Positions 33,401-45,560 are shown, counted from the first letter of the stretch. The stretch is 64,000 nt of DNA from Diphasiastrum complanatum (GCA_029204225.1 CM055095.1:23446026-23510025); one strand, 5' to 3'. Notes: a model not told the origin generated them from the letters alone. A program made the numbers and translations.

Positions 33401-34330
33401 CTTCATTAAAGTTGCCTGAATCAATGGAAAATCAATAAAATTTGGTTGCGGGTATTCTTTACGATATTCGATACACTTGTTTTTTAATCGAATATAGAAC
33501 TACCTCCCAGAAATTATGACCACATTCCATTTATTCACTTTAACAAGTATCTGAAAAGCTTCAGTTTCCACAATCCTAGAAATCAAAATCTTTTAGGATA
33601 ACCTATCGGTGTAGCACCGAAGTCGAAAAGGAAGAATAAAAAAAAATTACCGTTTAACTCAATTTATTGGGAGTAATCTTACTCCAAAGTTAAATCCATA
33701 AAAAGCACAGTACTAGGAAATAAATTTCCATAAATCCAAACTCCCTGGTAACAAAAAGCCAAAATCTTCTCCTAGTGGAAACATGTAGAGAGAAAAGCTA
33801 AAAGCATTCTTCTGCAGGGTTACAACTCTTCAACAAGAATTGCATGCAGGCAGTAAGCCACAATCCAAGAAAGGCTTCATAGAATCACAATTGCATGCAA
33901 CACTTTTTCCCAAGTTCTAATCTACTTTTCTAGAGAATCCACCATTTCCAAATCCATTCCATGGTTTCAGTTTCTAGTTTGCATAAAATACAAGAGGATT
34001 AAACACATAAATGCTTAATTCCTCACATGCAAACCAAAAATTTCAAGATCTCCAATAGCAATCAGTTTATTTATGTAGGATAAATTGATTCCATGCCAAT
34101 GTATCAACAAACCTCTTGCTGCCCAATTTGAATCAAACTGTCCAAACCATTATGGACTCATGCAAATCATTCATCTTATAAAAATAGATTTGAACAAGAA
34201 AGTGGATCTACACATGCAGATCATTCTACTTCAAATGGAATTTTTTTCAAGGCTTCAGAAAATAAGAATGAATTCCTCACTAATCCACAACAGCTCTTAA
34301 AAAAATCAAACAGGGAAAAGAACAACCTAC
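30413..34330. other. About 3.9 kb without a recognisable gene
   Basis: AT-rich sequence. The longest frame (32774-33142, minus) has a protein-like composition with Cys, Trp and Gly (FVNGLLQFIWNKFGGTPVLG) but matches nothing I know. It might be a decayed coding region or LTR-element leader. No repeats, RNA genes or splice patterns stood out. Confidence 0.4.
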
Positions 34331-37300
34331 CACCAAGTTTGACAAGCATGCTTTACACAAGAATCATACTTGTGACCGACCAGTAAAAAATTGGGGAGTA
34401 CATTACAACTCTCAAACCGATACTATCAATTGGAATCAAGCCCTTGCAATGATTGACTGTACAGCAGGTTATATGTGTCAATAAGATAATCAATCAGATT
34501 TGAGCGAGATTTCATTATTGGATCAAACTTTGAATACACCGATCACTTTTTCATTGAATGTGTTGAATGTAGTTTGGATATCAACAAAGCCTATACCAGA
34601 ACCAATTGAAGATGAACTCATTCTTGTACTCATGACCAGATTCTAAATCATATGGATCCGACCAGATTTGGAGTGCGTAATATTCCTGATAAATCAACAA
34701 TAAAACTGCCAAAAGCAGTTCTATTGAAGGAAGACAGGATCACAGGTTCAATGACAAAGAAACAAACCAAGCAACATTATAATACAGTCCTAAAATGGGA
34801 AAATCCTCCTCAAAAGATTGATTCAAAGAATGTGCCACCCTTATTGGATAAAGACAAAGGAAAGGTTGACGAAGATTCCTCAAGTCAGAGTTCTAGCAAG
34901 ACATCACCTTCTAGAAAGTCTTCACCTTCGAAGAAAAGTTTATCTTCTCAGAAGTCATCACTCCAAGATCAATTCCTGCTAAGAAGGCTAAGTGGATATC
35001 CAAGACAAATCCTTTTGACAAAGAACAAGCAGATGTAGTCCATCATGATATGCCCGAACATTTCAAACGCTATACACTGGATGATGTGGTTATCATGTTA
35101 ACAGAAGCACATCGTGAACCCAAAGAACAAATGCCAGAATGGAAAGATGTTTACGATGGCCCAGCTAGGACACAACCTGTGAATCTTGCTGAATCAGGAG
35201 AACCATAAAAGATTGTACAAGTTGGATCATAACTTAATCCTGAATAGTTTCAAGCGCTACAAACGTTACTTATTAAGTATCAAGATTGCTTTGCATGGAC
35301 TTATAAGGATTTCAAGGGTATTCCGACGTCAGTTATTGAACACACCATATCTTTAATATCTGATGTAGTTCTATCGAGCATACCGAATGGGTTTCACCAA
35401 TTGTCATTGTTCCTAAGAAGAATGGAAAATTGAAAATTTGTGTGAATCTCAAAGCCTTGAACAAAGTGACGCGAAAGAATGACTTTTCGTTACCTTTTAC
35501 TGAAAGCATTTTGGACCGCCTTGCTGGAGTGGAAGCTTATAGTTTTCTGGATGGATTTAGTGGATACAACCAGGTCAAGGTTGCACCTGCAGATCGCCAC
35601 AAAATTGGTTTTGCAATAGTATGGGGCACCTATGCTTACAAAGTAATGCCGTTTGGACTCTGTAATGCACCAAGTTCATTCCAAAGAGTAACGCAATTTG
35701 CTTTTAAAGATTATCTATAGAAATTCCTTGAAATTTACTTGGATGACCTTGGAGTCCATAGCATAGATACAGACCACCTGGATCGATTGGAAAAAGTATT
35801 TGAACGTTGTCGCAAGTATCAAATTTTCTTGAATCCATAAAAGTGCCAGATATGGGTTTCCCAATATGTAAGCTTGATCAGAAGTAGTGTAGCTGATGAA
35901 AATACATTTGATACTTTGAAAGTTGAGCTTCTTCCTGGTTGTTTTTGGACTCGTGATATTAAGACATTGCATTGCCACAGATTATTTCAAAATCAAGGTT
36001 ATTGTCGAATTGCCACCGCCAATAATAATTTTTGGAGTTTATGTATTGAAAGGTCATGCGAACTATTACCAAATTTTTATTATCTTCTTTGCGGAACTAG
36101 AAAGACCTATATACAAATTGATTATTGTCTATTTGGACAGTAGAGGCGTTAGAAACCTTTGAAAAATTAAAAAAAGCATTAGCCTCAGCACCGATACTAC
36201 ATTCTCCAGATTGGACGATTGAATTTCATGTTCACACTGGTGTCTTGAAATATGCAATAAGATTAGTTTTGATGCAACCACGTGAATATAAGAAGAAGGA
36301 CTATCCAATATGATTTGCAAGTAGACAACTTACAGATTCAAAGAAGAACTATTCAACAACATAACGTGAAGCGTTAGCCATGATTTTTTCTGTACAGAAA
36401 TTTTGACTTTTCCTCATGGAAACACACTTTGCGTTTTATATGGATCATCAGTCATTAGTTTACTTGGTAAACAAGACGTGCAATACAGGGCGTATTGCAA
36501 GATGTGACTATTATTGATTGAATTTGACTTTCGAATTGTGGCTCATAATGGAAAGCAACATTATCTTGCCGATCATGTTTTGGGAATTGAATCTGCACCA
36601 GTTCATACAGAAGTGGATGATGAATTACCATATGCTACATTATTCTATGTAGAGGCAGTACTTGAGTGGGCAGTGGATATTGTTGAGTACTTGATGCTAG
36701 GACAATCAAATGACTCTTTGACAAAAGTACAGCAGAGGCAATCGATTCATAAGGCTCAACCTTATCAACTGATTGCAGGACAATTGTATCGTCATGGATC
36801 AGATGATATTCTACGTAGATGTGTTTTACCGCATGAAATATCAGATTTAGTCATGTTTTCACATGATGGCATGGGCGGAAGACACTTCTCTACAGATATT
36901 ACTTTTTGCCAACTTTTGCAATCAGGTTGTTGGTGGCCTACGCTTCATAAGGATATAGAAAATTATATTCAGACATGTGGTGGCTGTCAGCGAGCATGAC
37001 GACCTACTGGACATAACTATGAACCCTTACATCCGGTTTTATCGTAAGCCCCTTTTGAAAAATGGGGACTGGATTATGTTGTTCCTATTCATCCTGCCGT
37101 GCGAGGATCTCAGGCCCGATACATTATCGTAGCAACTGATTATATGACCAAGTGGGTTGAAGCCAAAGCAGTCAAACTTGATGATGTGAAATCTACTCTA
37201 TGAAAATATTATTATCAGATTTGGATGTCCGATCGAGATTGTTAGTGACCGGGGTACACACTTTGTTAATCAAACAATAAAGTGTTTATTGGAAAAATCT

Positions 37301-37600
37301 TTTGTTATACACAGATTTAGTACTCCATATTATCCCAGAGGGAATGGCCAAGCTGAATCTTCCAATAAGATTCTCTGCACTATTATGATGAAAACAGTTT
37401 AAGTGAGTCGGCTGATTAGGAACATAAACTGCATGCAACATTATGGGCATTCAGAACCGCTTACAAGAGTAGTACAAATCAAACACCCTTTCAGCTTGTT
37501 TATGGTCAAGATGTTGTCATCCCGATCCAACAGTCAAGCAATTGGCATTGTTTGCAAAATATCTCACTCTATTGGCATCCGTTGCAATGCGATAGGATGA
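34331..37600 (+). pseudogene. Ty3/Gypsy pol pseudogene (RT-RNase H-integrase)
   Basis: A Ser/Lys-rich linker (34652-35038) leads to RT: KICVNLKALNKVTRKNDFSL near 35430, FLDGFSGYNQVKVAPADRHK near 35555, PFGLCNAPSSFQ near 35650 and the catalytic YLDDLGV near 35740. RNase H starts around 36150 (FEKLKKALASAPILHSPDWT). The integrase has the HHCC finger, with HDGMGGRHFSTD then CWWPTLHKDIENYIQTCGGC near 36860-36995, DYMTKWVEA near 37140, and VSDRGTHFVNQ near 37240. Order RT-RH-INT defines Gypsy. Many stops and frameshifts exist. The RT LDRLAG-FLDGFSGYNQ pattern suggests a non-chromovirus lineage. Confidence 0.92.
35870..35990 (-). pseudogene. Short Copia patch inside Gypsy pol
   Basis: On the minus strand this stretch reads TTRKKLNFQSIKCIFISYTT then SDQAY. 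It aligns with the Copia integrase at 2430-2495 (LRKKLDFHSIMSIFISYFTS then DKAY). On the plus strand the Gypsy RT reading is lost exactly here and resumes at about 35995. So about 120 bp of Copia sequence replaced or entered the Gypsy pol in reverse. Confidence 0.65.
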
Positions 37601-37917
37601 TTGCCTTCCCACTATGGCATTCGATCTGAATATCCCAATGGTGTCAGATAGTATTAAGGATCAGCTGTCGGTGGCCAGATTATACTCCCGTGCAACAATG
37701 ATGGGAGGCTCCTGGGAATCTCGATTCACAGCTTGGACAACTTCAAAGTGGATCACCAGAGCCCATCGTTGTTTTTTGCCGCACAACTTAGATTTTAACA
37801 CTGCCCGACTCGATTTCATAGAGAAGGTGCAATATAATTTAATAAAAATTTGACATGATGCAAATAAAAGCCCACAATAGCTACATCTCGCAGGTGTCGT
37901 GGGACCGCCACCAGTTT

Positions 37918-38310
37918 TGGTGGGGGATACTGTTGGAGGGTTTGCGGATCCCAAGGCAACCCTAACCCTAGTTAATAAGTGAGAAGGATTTGTCACCCTG
38001 CATGTGTAGGTCCAACCCGATGATCACATAGATATACAATTAATTCGAAAGTCAATAAAAGGACTTTTGGCCTTTTTGCGGGACTTTTAATATCGCAGGG
38101 CCTAAATGTCAAGTTGGTGAATAAAGTTGGGTTTCCCTCTAGCTGGGATGGTTCCCAACCATTTTTTGTATTTGAATAGTTAGGGAGGTAGAAATGGACC
38201 AATAAGATTCAGAGGTCATGTCCTCCTCTCTACTATAAAATGGTACCAACTTGAGTTTTTTACACATGTACATATCTTTATCTCCATAAAGTAGATTGGT
38301 TCTCTTGTGA
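37918..38310 (+). mobile_element. Gypsy polypurine tract and 3' LTR start
   Basis: GGTGGGGGATAC ends just before TGTTGGAGGGTTTGCGG at 37931, a plausible 3' LTR start downstream of the Gypsy integrase. A TATA-like CTATAAAATGG lies near 38232, as expected for U3. The LTR end is not resolved and no 5' partner was found. Confidence 0.6.
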
Positions 38311-38673
38311 AATGGATTTATGAATGTCCCTGCTCTATATCACTTTCCTCCATCTCTCATGCTTTTATTGTGCTTGCTAATTGTTGGATCGGATTATTAT
38401 TGGGATTGCATGTTTTTATACTTTTTATGAGAGAGAAAGGGAGAGAGAGAAAGAGTAAGCTATCTTCATTGTGGATCTCAATGTTAATGATCGTAATGTT
38501 AATGCTTAGGGTTAATGGATGTTAGAGTTAGATTTTTCCATTCATGCTGAAATATGAAATATGCTATTGCTCTCATGGGAACGAAGCTACGCGTGACAAC
38601 TAACTTCATCTCCTTGATGCCGGATTGATTAGATCTTGAGTTGAGGATAGGCAAGGAAAGAAACCCACTACAA

Positions 38674-38818
38674 TATGCTTAGGGTTTGGATCTTGCTTAT
38701 GGTATGGGACATAAGTAGGGTTTGGATCTTGAGTATGTTATGGTTTGTGGTAGTATGCTTAGGGTTTGGATCTTGCTTATGGTATGGGACATAAGTAGGG
38801 TTTAGGGTTTAGGGTTTG
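38674..38818 (+). repeat. 80-bp duplication ending in TTTAGGG repeats
   Basis: A 51-bp segment at 38674-38724 recurs at 38754-38804, period 80. The second copy runs into three telomere-like units (AGGGTTT) at 38797-38817. Confidence 0.85.
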
Positions 38819-39524
38819 CTATGGTTGTGGTGGTATGCTTGTGATTAGTTATTGGTTAGCAAGGGGGTGCTAGATTAGCCAAGTTGCAGGATTGCATGTG
38901 CTAGCTAGCTATGGTTGGTGGTGAGTACTTGAGGCCAATTGTTATCTACCTTTGTGATTAAGATAAGGCACATAGGTGGAGGAGAGATCCATGAAAGCTT
39001 CAAGATCCTTAATTGCAGGTGGAGGCATCCTATCTTGGAGCTGGGGAGCATCACTCATTCATCGTAGAATATTACCTTCATGCACGCACTTGTGAAATCT
39101 CATTTTGTATTTGTTATATGGTGTTCTTCCTATAGTTTTTGATGTGTCTCATGTATCCATTCCATCGTGCGTTGATATCGCAAAGTCTCAAGTTTTTCAC
39201 ATGAAACAAGTTCCCTACCCTTGTTGGTGATTTGATGTTGTATAGCCAAAGCCCTTTCATTCTTATCCCTCTTATACAAATTCAATTATTTATCCATTAC
39301 TCTTGATTTTTTGTGGATAAATGTTTTCTTAAATTGGATAGGATTTTCTTCATAGCAATTGCACCGTGAGGACTTTCACCTTTACATGATAGTCATGGAG
39401 GAGTTGGATGTGCAGATCAAAGTAAAAACATAGGGACAAAGAATGGAGAGTCATGTATGAGCCATTCTTTAGCCATGTCACCTTCAAGCCTCACTTGTTG
39501 GAACAAAGTATTTCAATAGTTTCA
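38819..39524. other. Unassigned noncoding sequence
   Basis: I see no gene or clear repeat here. Confidence 0.4.
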
Positions 39525-40757
39525 TGTCTTTTGTAAGCCTACCAGAAAGTCTTCATGGATGTGCTTAGTGGTGTATATAGCTACTACGTAGCAACTGTGT
39601 TTGGAAGTATTATTTGAGGATGTGAAATATTAGTGTATTAGTAGCATGACCTTTGTGCTTGTTGTTTTGTAATAAGGGTTTTAAATTGGGCATTGGCAAT
39701 GTTTGTTATGGTTGTTTTTGTGAAAATTTAAGATTCAAAAAATACCTGCATCCAAAATCACTTCCTATTATGTTAGGCAATTTCTACACTTTTTCAAAAT
39801 GAAATAGAACCAAAACCTAGACAACACCTACTAACACTGTTTTAGTAATATTGGGAGAATTTCTTAATTTTGGAATGAATTAATTTTTCTCTCTATCCTC
39901 TCTAGTGCATGCTCATTTGCTCGAACTTAAGTTCGTGAAAAGGAGCATGTGCTTGAACTTAAGTTTGAGCACAGGTCTTTGTCAAGTTTGTGTGATTGAA
40001 CTTAATTTTGAGCATAGGACCTCATAAAAGAAAGCAATGGGACTTGGGATTGTCCCAAAATTACTAAAACAGTGTTTACTTGAGTCTCCCAATAATGAAC
40101 ACATGTTAAGATTTGATCCCAAACCTCTATAAACATGTCATACGGTAGTGAAAACCATTTAATGCATCATCAATATAGACATGTACCAAAGATTACCAAA
40201 AACATGAAGATAGTATTACTCCAGAATCTTTCACAGATTGAAACCTAGCATCATGGTAGGGGATGGCATTCTCCTAGAGAAAGTTGGCTACCACAAGAGA
40301 GTGCTAGCCTCATCCCTCCCCTCCCCTTTTTTTCCTTTAATGTTCATAGTGTCTTTCTTTTTTCATCTTCCTCTTTTTCCAATGTTGCTTTAAAAATAAC
40401 TTGACTCAAATTTGTTGGGCACGGTCCAAATGTAGGATACCATCAATTCCTCCGGTCGCACATCCTCTGAACAAAGTTTTTGATGGTGTGCAAATAAAAG
40501 AGACAATTGGGGATGAGTCAACTATAGAAAATAATAGATAGACACATAGCATACATATTGAAAATAGACACTTTTACAAATTTGTTGATGCCCAATGTGG
40601 GCTCTCCTTGATTGGAATACATAGTTTATACATGTTTTTCTTAGAATCTGCCTCACATTCTCAAAGAAATTAAACATGGTAGGAAATCTACGATTATATT
40701 GAGATCTAGATTCAAATGAGTGTTGAGATGATGCATATCAAATGATTTAGAATTAAA
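39525..40757 (-). repeat. R2 repeat, inverted solo copy
   Basis: Reverse complement of 58050-58990 and 44671-45290. It lacks the R1 part that follows R2 in the other two copies. It carries an extra 244-bp TIR element (39833-40076). At 40757 it is fused to a Copia protease fragment. Confidence 0.85.
39833..40076. mobile_element. 244-bp MITE with 17-bp perfect TIRs and 4-bp target duplication
   Basis: Ends are AACACTGTTTTAGTAAT and its exact reverse complement, ATTACTAAAACAGTGTT. It is flanked by TACT on both sides (39829-39832 and 40077-40080). The two other R2 copies (near 45212 and 58711) have the empty site with a single TACT, which proves insertion. No coding capacity. The interior has short inverted motifs such as CGAACTTAAGTTCG. 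Confidence 0.9.
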
Positions 40758-41090
40758 TGTATTAAGAGCTATCATCACCAAGATGAACGTATCTCTTTGT
40801 ACTGTAAGGCTGGTCATATGTTGAGTAGCTCTAGAATCCAAAAACCAAGAATAATCCAATAGCGCCTTTTGGTCTTTGACCATTAATGCTCCTTTGTCCA
40901 TGTCGATATCGGTAGGTGTTGTGACTGCCTTTGCCTATTGATCAGTTGCTTGCTGACATTCTTTGCTTTTAGTATGCTACAATCCTGGATCTTATGATTA
41001 GTGCGCTTCAAATACTTATAGAACTTCCTCTTCTTTGACTATGGATTTGATAATTGTTATTGACTTCGTGTTGGTTTCGATGTGGAATTA
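40758..41090 (-). pseudogene. Copia zinc-knuckle/protease fragment with mutated active site
   Basis: Minus-strand peptide includes RTNHKIQDC near 41000 and WFLDSRATQHMTS near 40855. The catalytic triad DSGAT reads DSRAT, which would abolish protease activity. It is the same family as 2827-3243. Broken at 40757 by R2. Confidence 0.8.
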
Positions 41091-41206
41091 GATCTAGGCG
41101 TGACCAATAATCTCGAATACTGGAGGGCCAGTCTACCATATTAGGACTATTCCATGTCCTTAGCTGAATATGGCTGTAACAAGCGGGGTGCTTTGGTGGG
41201 GAATGT

Positions 41207-42240
41207 AAGGCTAATTGTTCCGAGTATCCAAGAGCAAATTGAGGAGGTCTAACTGTCGAATTTCCTCCATAATGTGGTTATCGATAACCCATCTAGGCAT
41301 ACTGTTGCTGAATAATCTGTTGCAAAAAGCAGTCTCATGATCAGGCGAATTACGCAAATGGCATATACTGATTTCCATTCGTTTTTTCAATTGAGGACAC
41401 TCATTATTTGTGTGATTTCCCATACAAATGGAACACCAGACATTTTCCCTGGTAGGAAAAGTCTTTTCAAACTTCACAGATTCCTTGTTCGCTTGTCCAT
41501 GGAAATCTTCCAATGCCTTGATCGTCTCATCAAATTGCGACTGCAACTTTTCCATCTGTTTTTGCTGGTTCTTCCCGAGTTTCTCGAACTCATTGAGCAT
41601 CATCTCTGCAGTAGCATTGACATTCATTGATGCAATAGTGGTGGATGTCGTAGTAGTCTGCCCTGCTATATAAGGCAACATACTGATATTCGGCTCATTG
41701 TCTGAATCTTCATCCTCCTCCTGAGTTGCATGGTCCATAGCATTTTGCAAAATTGCATACTCATTATGGCGTTTCAGCTCACATCTGATCCTTTTAGGTA
41801 GACTTGACAAAAACGACATGATCATGACATTTTCATTTATCAACTCAGGTTCGCACTCAGATCTGAGGCGTTTTACCCATGCAATTTAACCTCGAACCAT
41901 TTTCCGCTTTCCCATTAATTTTACTTAAAAATAGAAAAGGGTCTTTCATAAACTTATGAGGTTTGGACCGTGTGATAAGGGCTTGTTTGACAGTTTCCCA
42001 ATCTGTACGCTTAGTTTCATCTTGATTATAGTTCCAATCTTGTGTTGCGCTTGTTAAGGCCAAAGGAAAAAACTTAAGTTTATCTTTGGGGAAAACTTTG
42101 CCATCTTCATAGGATTCAGAATAGATCTGAAGAAATCTAACTGGATCTTTTAATCCATTGTAATTGGGTAGATCCAAACGGGGTGCTCTCCTAACAGTGA
42201 TTGGATTGACTTCTTGAGGAGCACCTCTAAGGGTTGCCAT
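41207..42240 (-). pseudogene. Gypsy gag pseudogene
   Basis: Starts MATLRGAPQEVNPITVRRAP at 42240 and includes FFPLALTSATQDWNYN, typical of retrotransposon gag. A frame break near 41850 is followed by a second segment with INENVMIMSFLSSLPKRIR, a coiled-coil-like NEFEKLGKNQQKQMEKLQSQ, and a zinc knuckle CSICMGNHTNNEC near 41430 (C-x2-C-x4-H-x4-C). Only one break is needed, so this is one of the better-kept gag genes here. Its acidic EEDEDSDNEPNISML segment is also legible in the gag relic at 29.6 kb, so the two are related. Confidence 0.85.
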
Positions 42241-43501
42241 CTTTACATATTAGATCAAGCAGACAATGAGATTGGATCTAGATTTTCAATCAAAACTATC
42301 TCAGATCAGATGTACTAGATCTCTTCCATTTGACAAGAATCAAATTCCTATATCATGAAAATTTCCATGATCAATCGATCGATACTTCTCAAAATGAAAA
42401 AATTCTCAAAATCAAAATCAAACTGAATTAGATTTGATGCAAAATTTGACAGAGACTTGATCTGGAAAATCAAAATCTAAAAATAGAACTAGCGAAGGTT
42501 TCTTAGGCGAAGGGTGATTCGACAAAGGTGCAACAGTGTTAATTTTGGTAAAAACTCTCTGATCAGACTATTCTGACAAATTTTATGGAAATAACCTTCA
42601 TTGAACTCTCATATTGAGAATCTGACATAGATAAAGCTTGGGTAGAGCTGGCCAAGGTTCTTGGCACATAAAAGAATAGTTTCTGTAGTTTGGCGAGGGC
42701 AGAAATAGACATTTTCTATGATCCGGAAAGAATGAATGTTTGCCGAACTCAGAAATAATAAATTACTATAAATAGAATAATCTGAAAACTCGACAAAGTT
42801 TCTGACAAAGAATCAAGGGTAATATTAATATTTTTGCAAAAAAGAGACTTTTTTTGACAAAAATATAACAATATGATAACTGATCTACTGAGAAACTTTA
42901 TATTTCTAATATTATTCTTTGCCGACCTGGCAGTAGATAGATCTGAATCACACCTATGCACAGTGAATCGGACGAAGATTCTTTTTTTGTAATTTTAGGG
43001 TTTTGGTGATTTTTTGGTGGTTTTTATGATGTTTCTGGATATCTGCTGGAAAGGATCAAGAAAACACTTTATACACTAGTAGTCACACTAGAGCATAAGC
43101 ATAGCAAACAAGAGAGATCTCTCTCCCTCCCAATGGGCACCCTCTTTCTCATATAGATGGCAATTGGCACCCTCCAATACACGATGGAGTTCCATGCACA
43201 ACCAATGAGAAAGAGAGAGGCCTAGGGGAGTTAAAGAACATTCATAGGCTTATGGAAAGGTCAAGAGACTTCTTCCATAACCTATGACTCTTTGAATGCT
43301 TTTCTTGTGGGAGTTGGGAACTCAATGGACACCTTGGGAGGGCGCCCTCCTACTAGGCCCCATTGCCGAAGTTGTGCTTGTATACTTTGGTCTAAGACCA
43401 ATAAAGTGATATGGTTCAAGGTTGAGGCCCAAGGTTTAGAAAAATAGCCAAAACACCCATGGTAATGACTTTCTAACACCTCACTAGGTTCGATACCTCC
43501 G
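42241..43501 (-). other. Gypsy leader and probable LTR interior
   Basis: Lies on the minus strand between the LTR start at 43817 and the gag start at 42240. It holds no gene. The boundary between LTR and leader, and a primer site, could not be identified. Confidence 0.4.
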
Positions 43502-43812
43502 ACCAAGGCATAAACACCTACCGGCCCTTATCCAAGGACACCAATACCTTAATCTAAAGGCACATATCCTTAATGCTAAGGGTACCCCTTATCCAAGGGT
43601 AACTTGATTCCATACTTCCGACCAAGGTATCGTCCCTTGTCTGCCCTTATCCAAAGGCACCTACCCTTATTCCTAAGGGTACTCCTTATCCAAGGGTAAC
43701 TTGATTCCATACCTTCGACCAAGGTATAGTCACTTACCTGTCCTTATCCAAAGGAACCTACCCTTAAGCCTAAGGGTACCCCTTATCCAAGGGTAACTTG
43801 TCATTTAGCCCC
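43502..43812. repeat. Tandem repeat of about 97-119 bp in a Gypsy LTR
   Basis: Three units (43502-43620, 43621-43717, 43718-43812) each contain ACCAAGGTAT, CCTTATCCAAAGGCACC and a near-palindromic CTAAGGGTACCCCTTA followed by TCCAAGGGTAACTTG. Repeats of this kind in U3 often act as enhancer-like elements; that role is inference. Confidence 0.9.
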
Positions 43813-44205
43813 CAACAATGGACATCTAGAGGACACTGAAGTACTGCTAGTTACATAGGTCTGTAATATTCTTTCTCCCTAAACTTAAATTTTTCCTTGT
43901 AGGAAAAAATTTGAAAAACTCTTCTGGAGATCAGCCCCTTTTTCCCAGGTACCCTCTTCTTCTGATTTGCCCCTCCATTTGACTAAAAATTCCCGAAGCA
44001 CTCTATTCCTTAGAGTTTTCTACCGGCCGACTATTAACAATCGCCTCAGGTTCAAGTGGTCCACTCGTGGATTCATCACGAAGAAGCTCCACCAGATCTT
44101 CCACAGGGACTAGGGTTTCCCCAACCCCCAACGAGGGTGTCAACTTACTAACATGGAGAACATGATGAATTCCAACGTTAGCTGGAATGTCTAGTCTACT
44201 ATAAT
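43813..44205 (-). pseudogene. Chromovirus integrase C-terminus with chromodomain
   Basis: Reading the minus strand across a frameshift gives FIMFSMLVS (the HHVLHVS region), then TLRNRVLREFLVKWRGKSEE followed by TWEKGADLQ. The pattern V-EFLVKW-G-EE-TWE is a chromodomain, the C-terminal module of Gypsy chromoviruses. About 80 bp further the LTR begins TGTTGGGGGCTAAATG at 43817. Known chromodomains steer integration to chromatin marks. This copy is broken by stops and only the 3' end remains. Confidence 0.8.
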
Positions 44206-44560
44206 TTCATTACTCATAATTGTTTTGATTCCACATTAAAAATGACATAACTTTTTAGTGGTAAGTCCAATTTTTGCGGAGTTTGGTGTGCTAGAAAGCC
44301 TTGATGAGCGCTTTCCAATGATATGTTACATGACATACTTCCGAGCTATGGTTAAAAAGTTATGGCAAGTCAAAAGTATGGGGATTTTATTAATCATAAT
44401 TTTTTGAGTCCACATTAAAAATGACATACCTTTTTAGTGGTAGGTCCAATTTCAGCGGAGTTTGGTGCGTTAGAAAGCGCTTGACTAGAGCTTTCCAATG
44501 ACATGCTACATGATATACTTTCAAGGTACGACTAAAAAGTTATTGCACAACAAAGTTATT
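44206..44560. repeat. 181-bp tandem duplication
   Basis: Two units (about 44210-44390 and 44391-44560) share CCACATTAAAAATGACATA, GGAGTTTGGTG and GAGCTTTCCAATGA-ATG. Sequence diverged by roughly a tenth. No coding signal. Confidence 0.85.
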
Positions 44561-44670
44561 AGTTGAAAATAGTGTATAGTAATACAAAAGTGCATTTCTA
44601 CCCAAAAAAGGTAGTGTCCTTGAGAGTCCATGTTGTACCACCAAACCATGCTTTTAGCCATAAAATATCT

Positions 44671-45560
44671 ATTCCAATCAAGGCGAGACCACATTGGGCA
44701 TCAACAAATTTGTAAAAGTGTCGCTTTTTAATATGTATGCTATGTGTCTATCTATTATTTTTTATACATTAGGGATAGTTGACTCATCCCCAATTGTCTC
44801 TTTTATTTGCACACCATCAAAAACTTTGTTCAGAGGATGTGCGACCGAAGGAATTGATGGTATGCTGCATTTGGACCGTGCCCAGCAAATTTGAGTCAAG
44901 TTGTTTTTTAAGCAACATTGGAAAAAGAGGAAGATAAAAAAAGAAAAACACTATGAACATTAAAAGAGAAAAAGAGGAGGAGACGGATGAGGCTAGAACT
45001 CTCTTGTGGAAGCCAATTGTCTCTTGGGGCACGCCATCCCCTACCATGATGCTAGGTTTCAATCTGTGAAAGATTCTGGAGTAATATTATCTTCATGTTT
45101 TTGGTTATCTTTGGTAGATGTCTATATTGAGGATGCATTAAATGGTTTTCACTATAGTATTACATGTTTATAGAGGTTTGGAATCAAATCTAAACATGTG
45201 TTCATTATTGGGAGACTCAAGTAGGTGTTGATTAGTAGCTATATACACCACTAACCACATCCATGAAGACTTTCTCGTAGGCTTACAAACCGTACCGCAT
45301 GTTCTAGCTTCTTATAATTTAAAAGTAACATGCACAAAACCAGCAACTATCAATGAATTCTTACAAATACTATATCCTTGTCAAAGTTTTATATCATCTG
45401 ATTTGTAGCTTTATCACCACCTAAATCTTGTCTAATGTAGAGACTCTCTTGATCTTCTTTGATTGCTTTTGTTTTGCAATCTGGTGCAGAGCCTCTTGTG
45501 ATCTTAATTGATCACCTTTTGTATTGTTTCATTAGTTGCTAATATATACATGCATTACTT
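44671..45560 (+). repeat. R2 repeat, copy C
   Basis: Begins ATTCCAATCAAGG and matches 58163-59275, apart from a segment (about 58727-58945) missing here near 45225. It leads straight into R1 copy C. Confidence 0.85.

Noticed and set aside
35715-35978. Independent minus-strand gene opposite Gypsy RT
   Set aside because: Mostly antisense shadow of the Gypsy reading; only the 120-bp Copia-like part is real signal and is listed separately.
41337-41673. Plus-strand ORFs over the Gypsy gag
   Set aside because: Antisense shadows of the gag zinc-knuckle and coiled-coil region.
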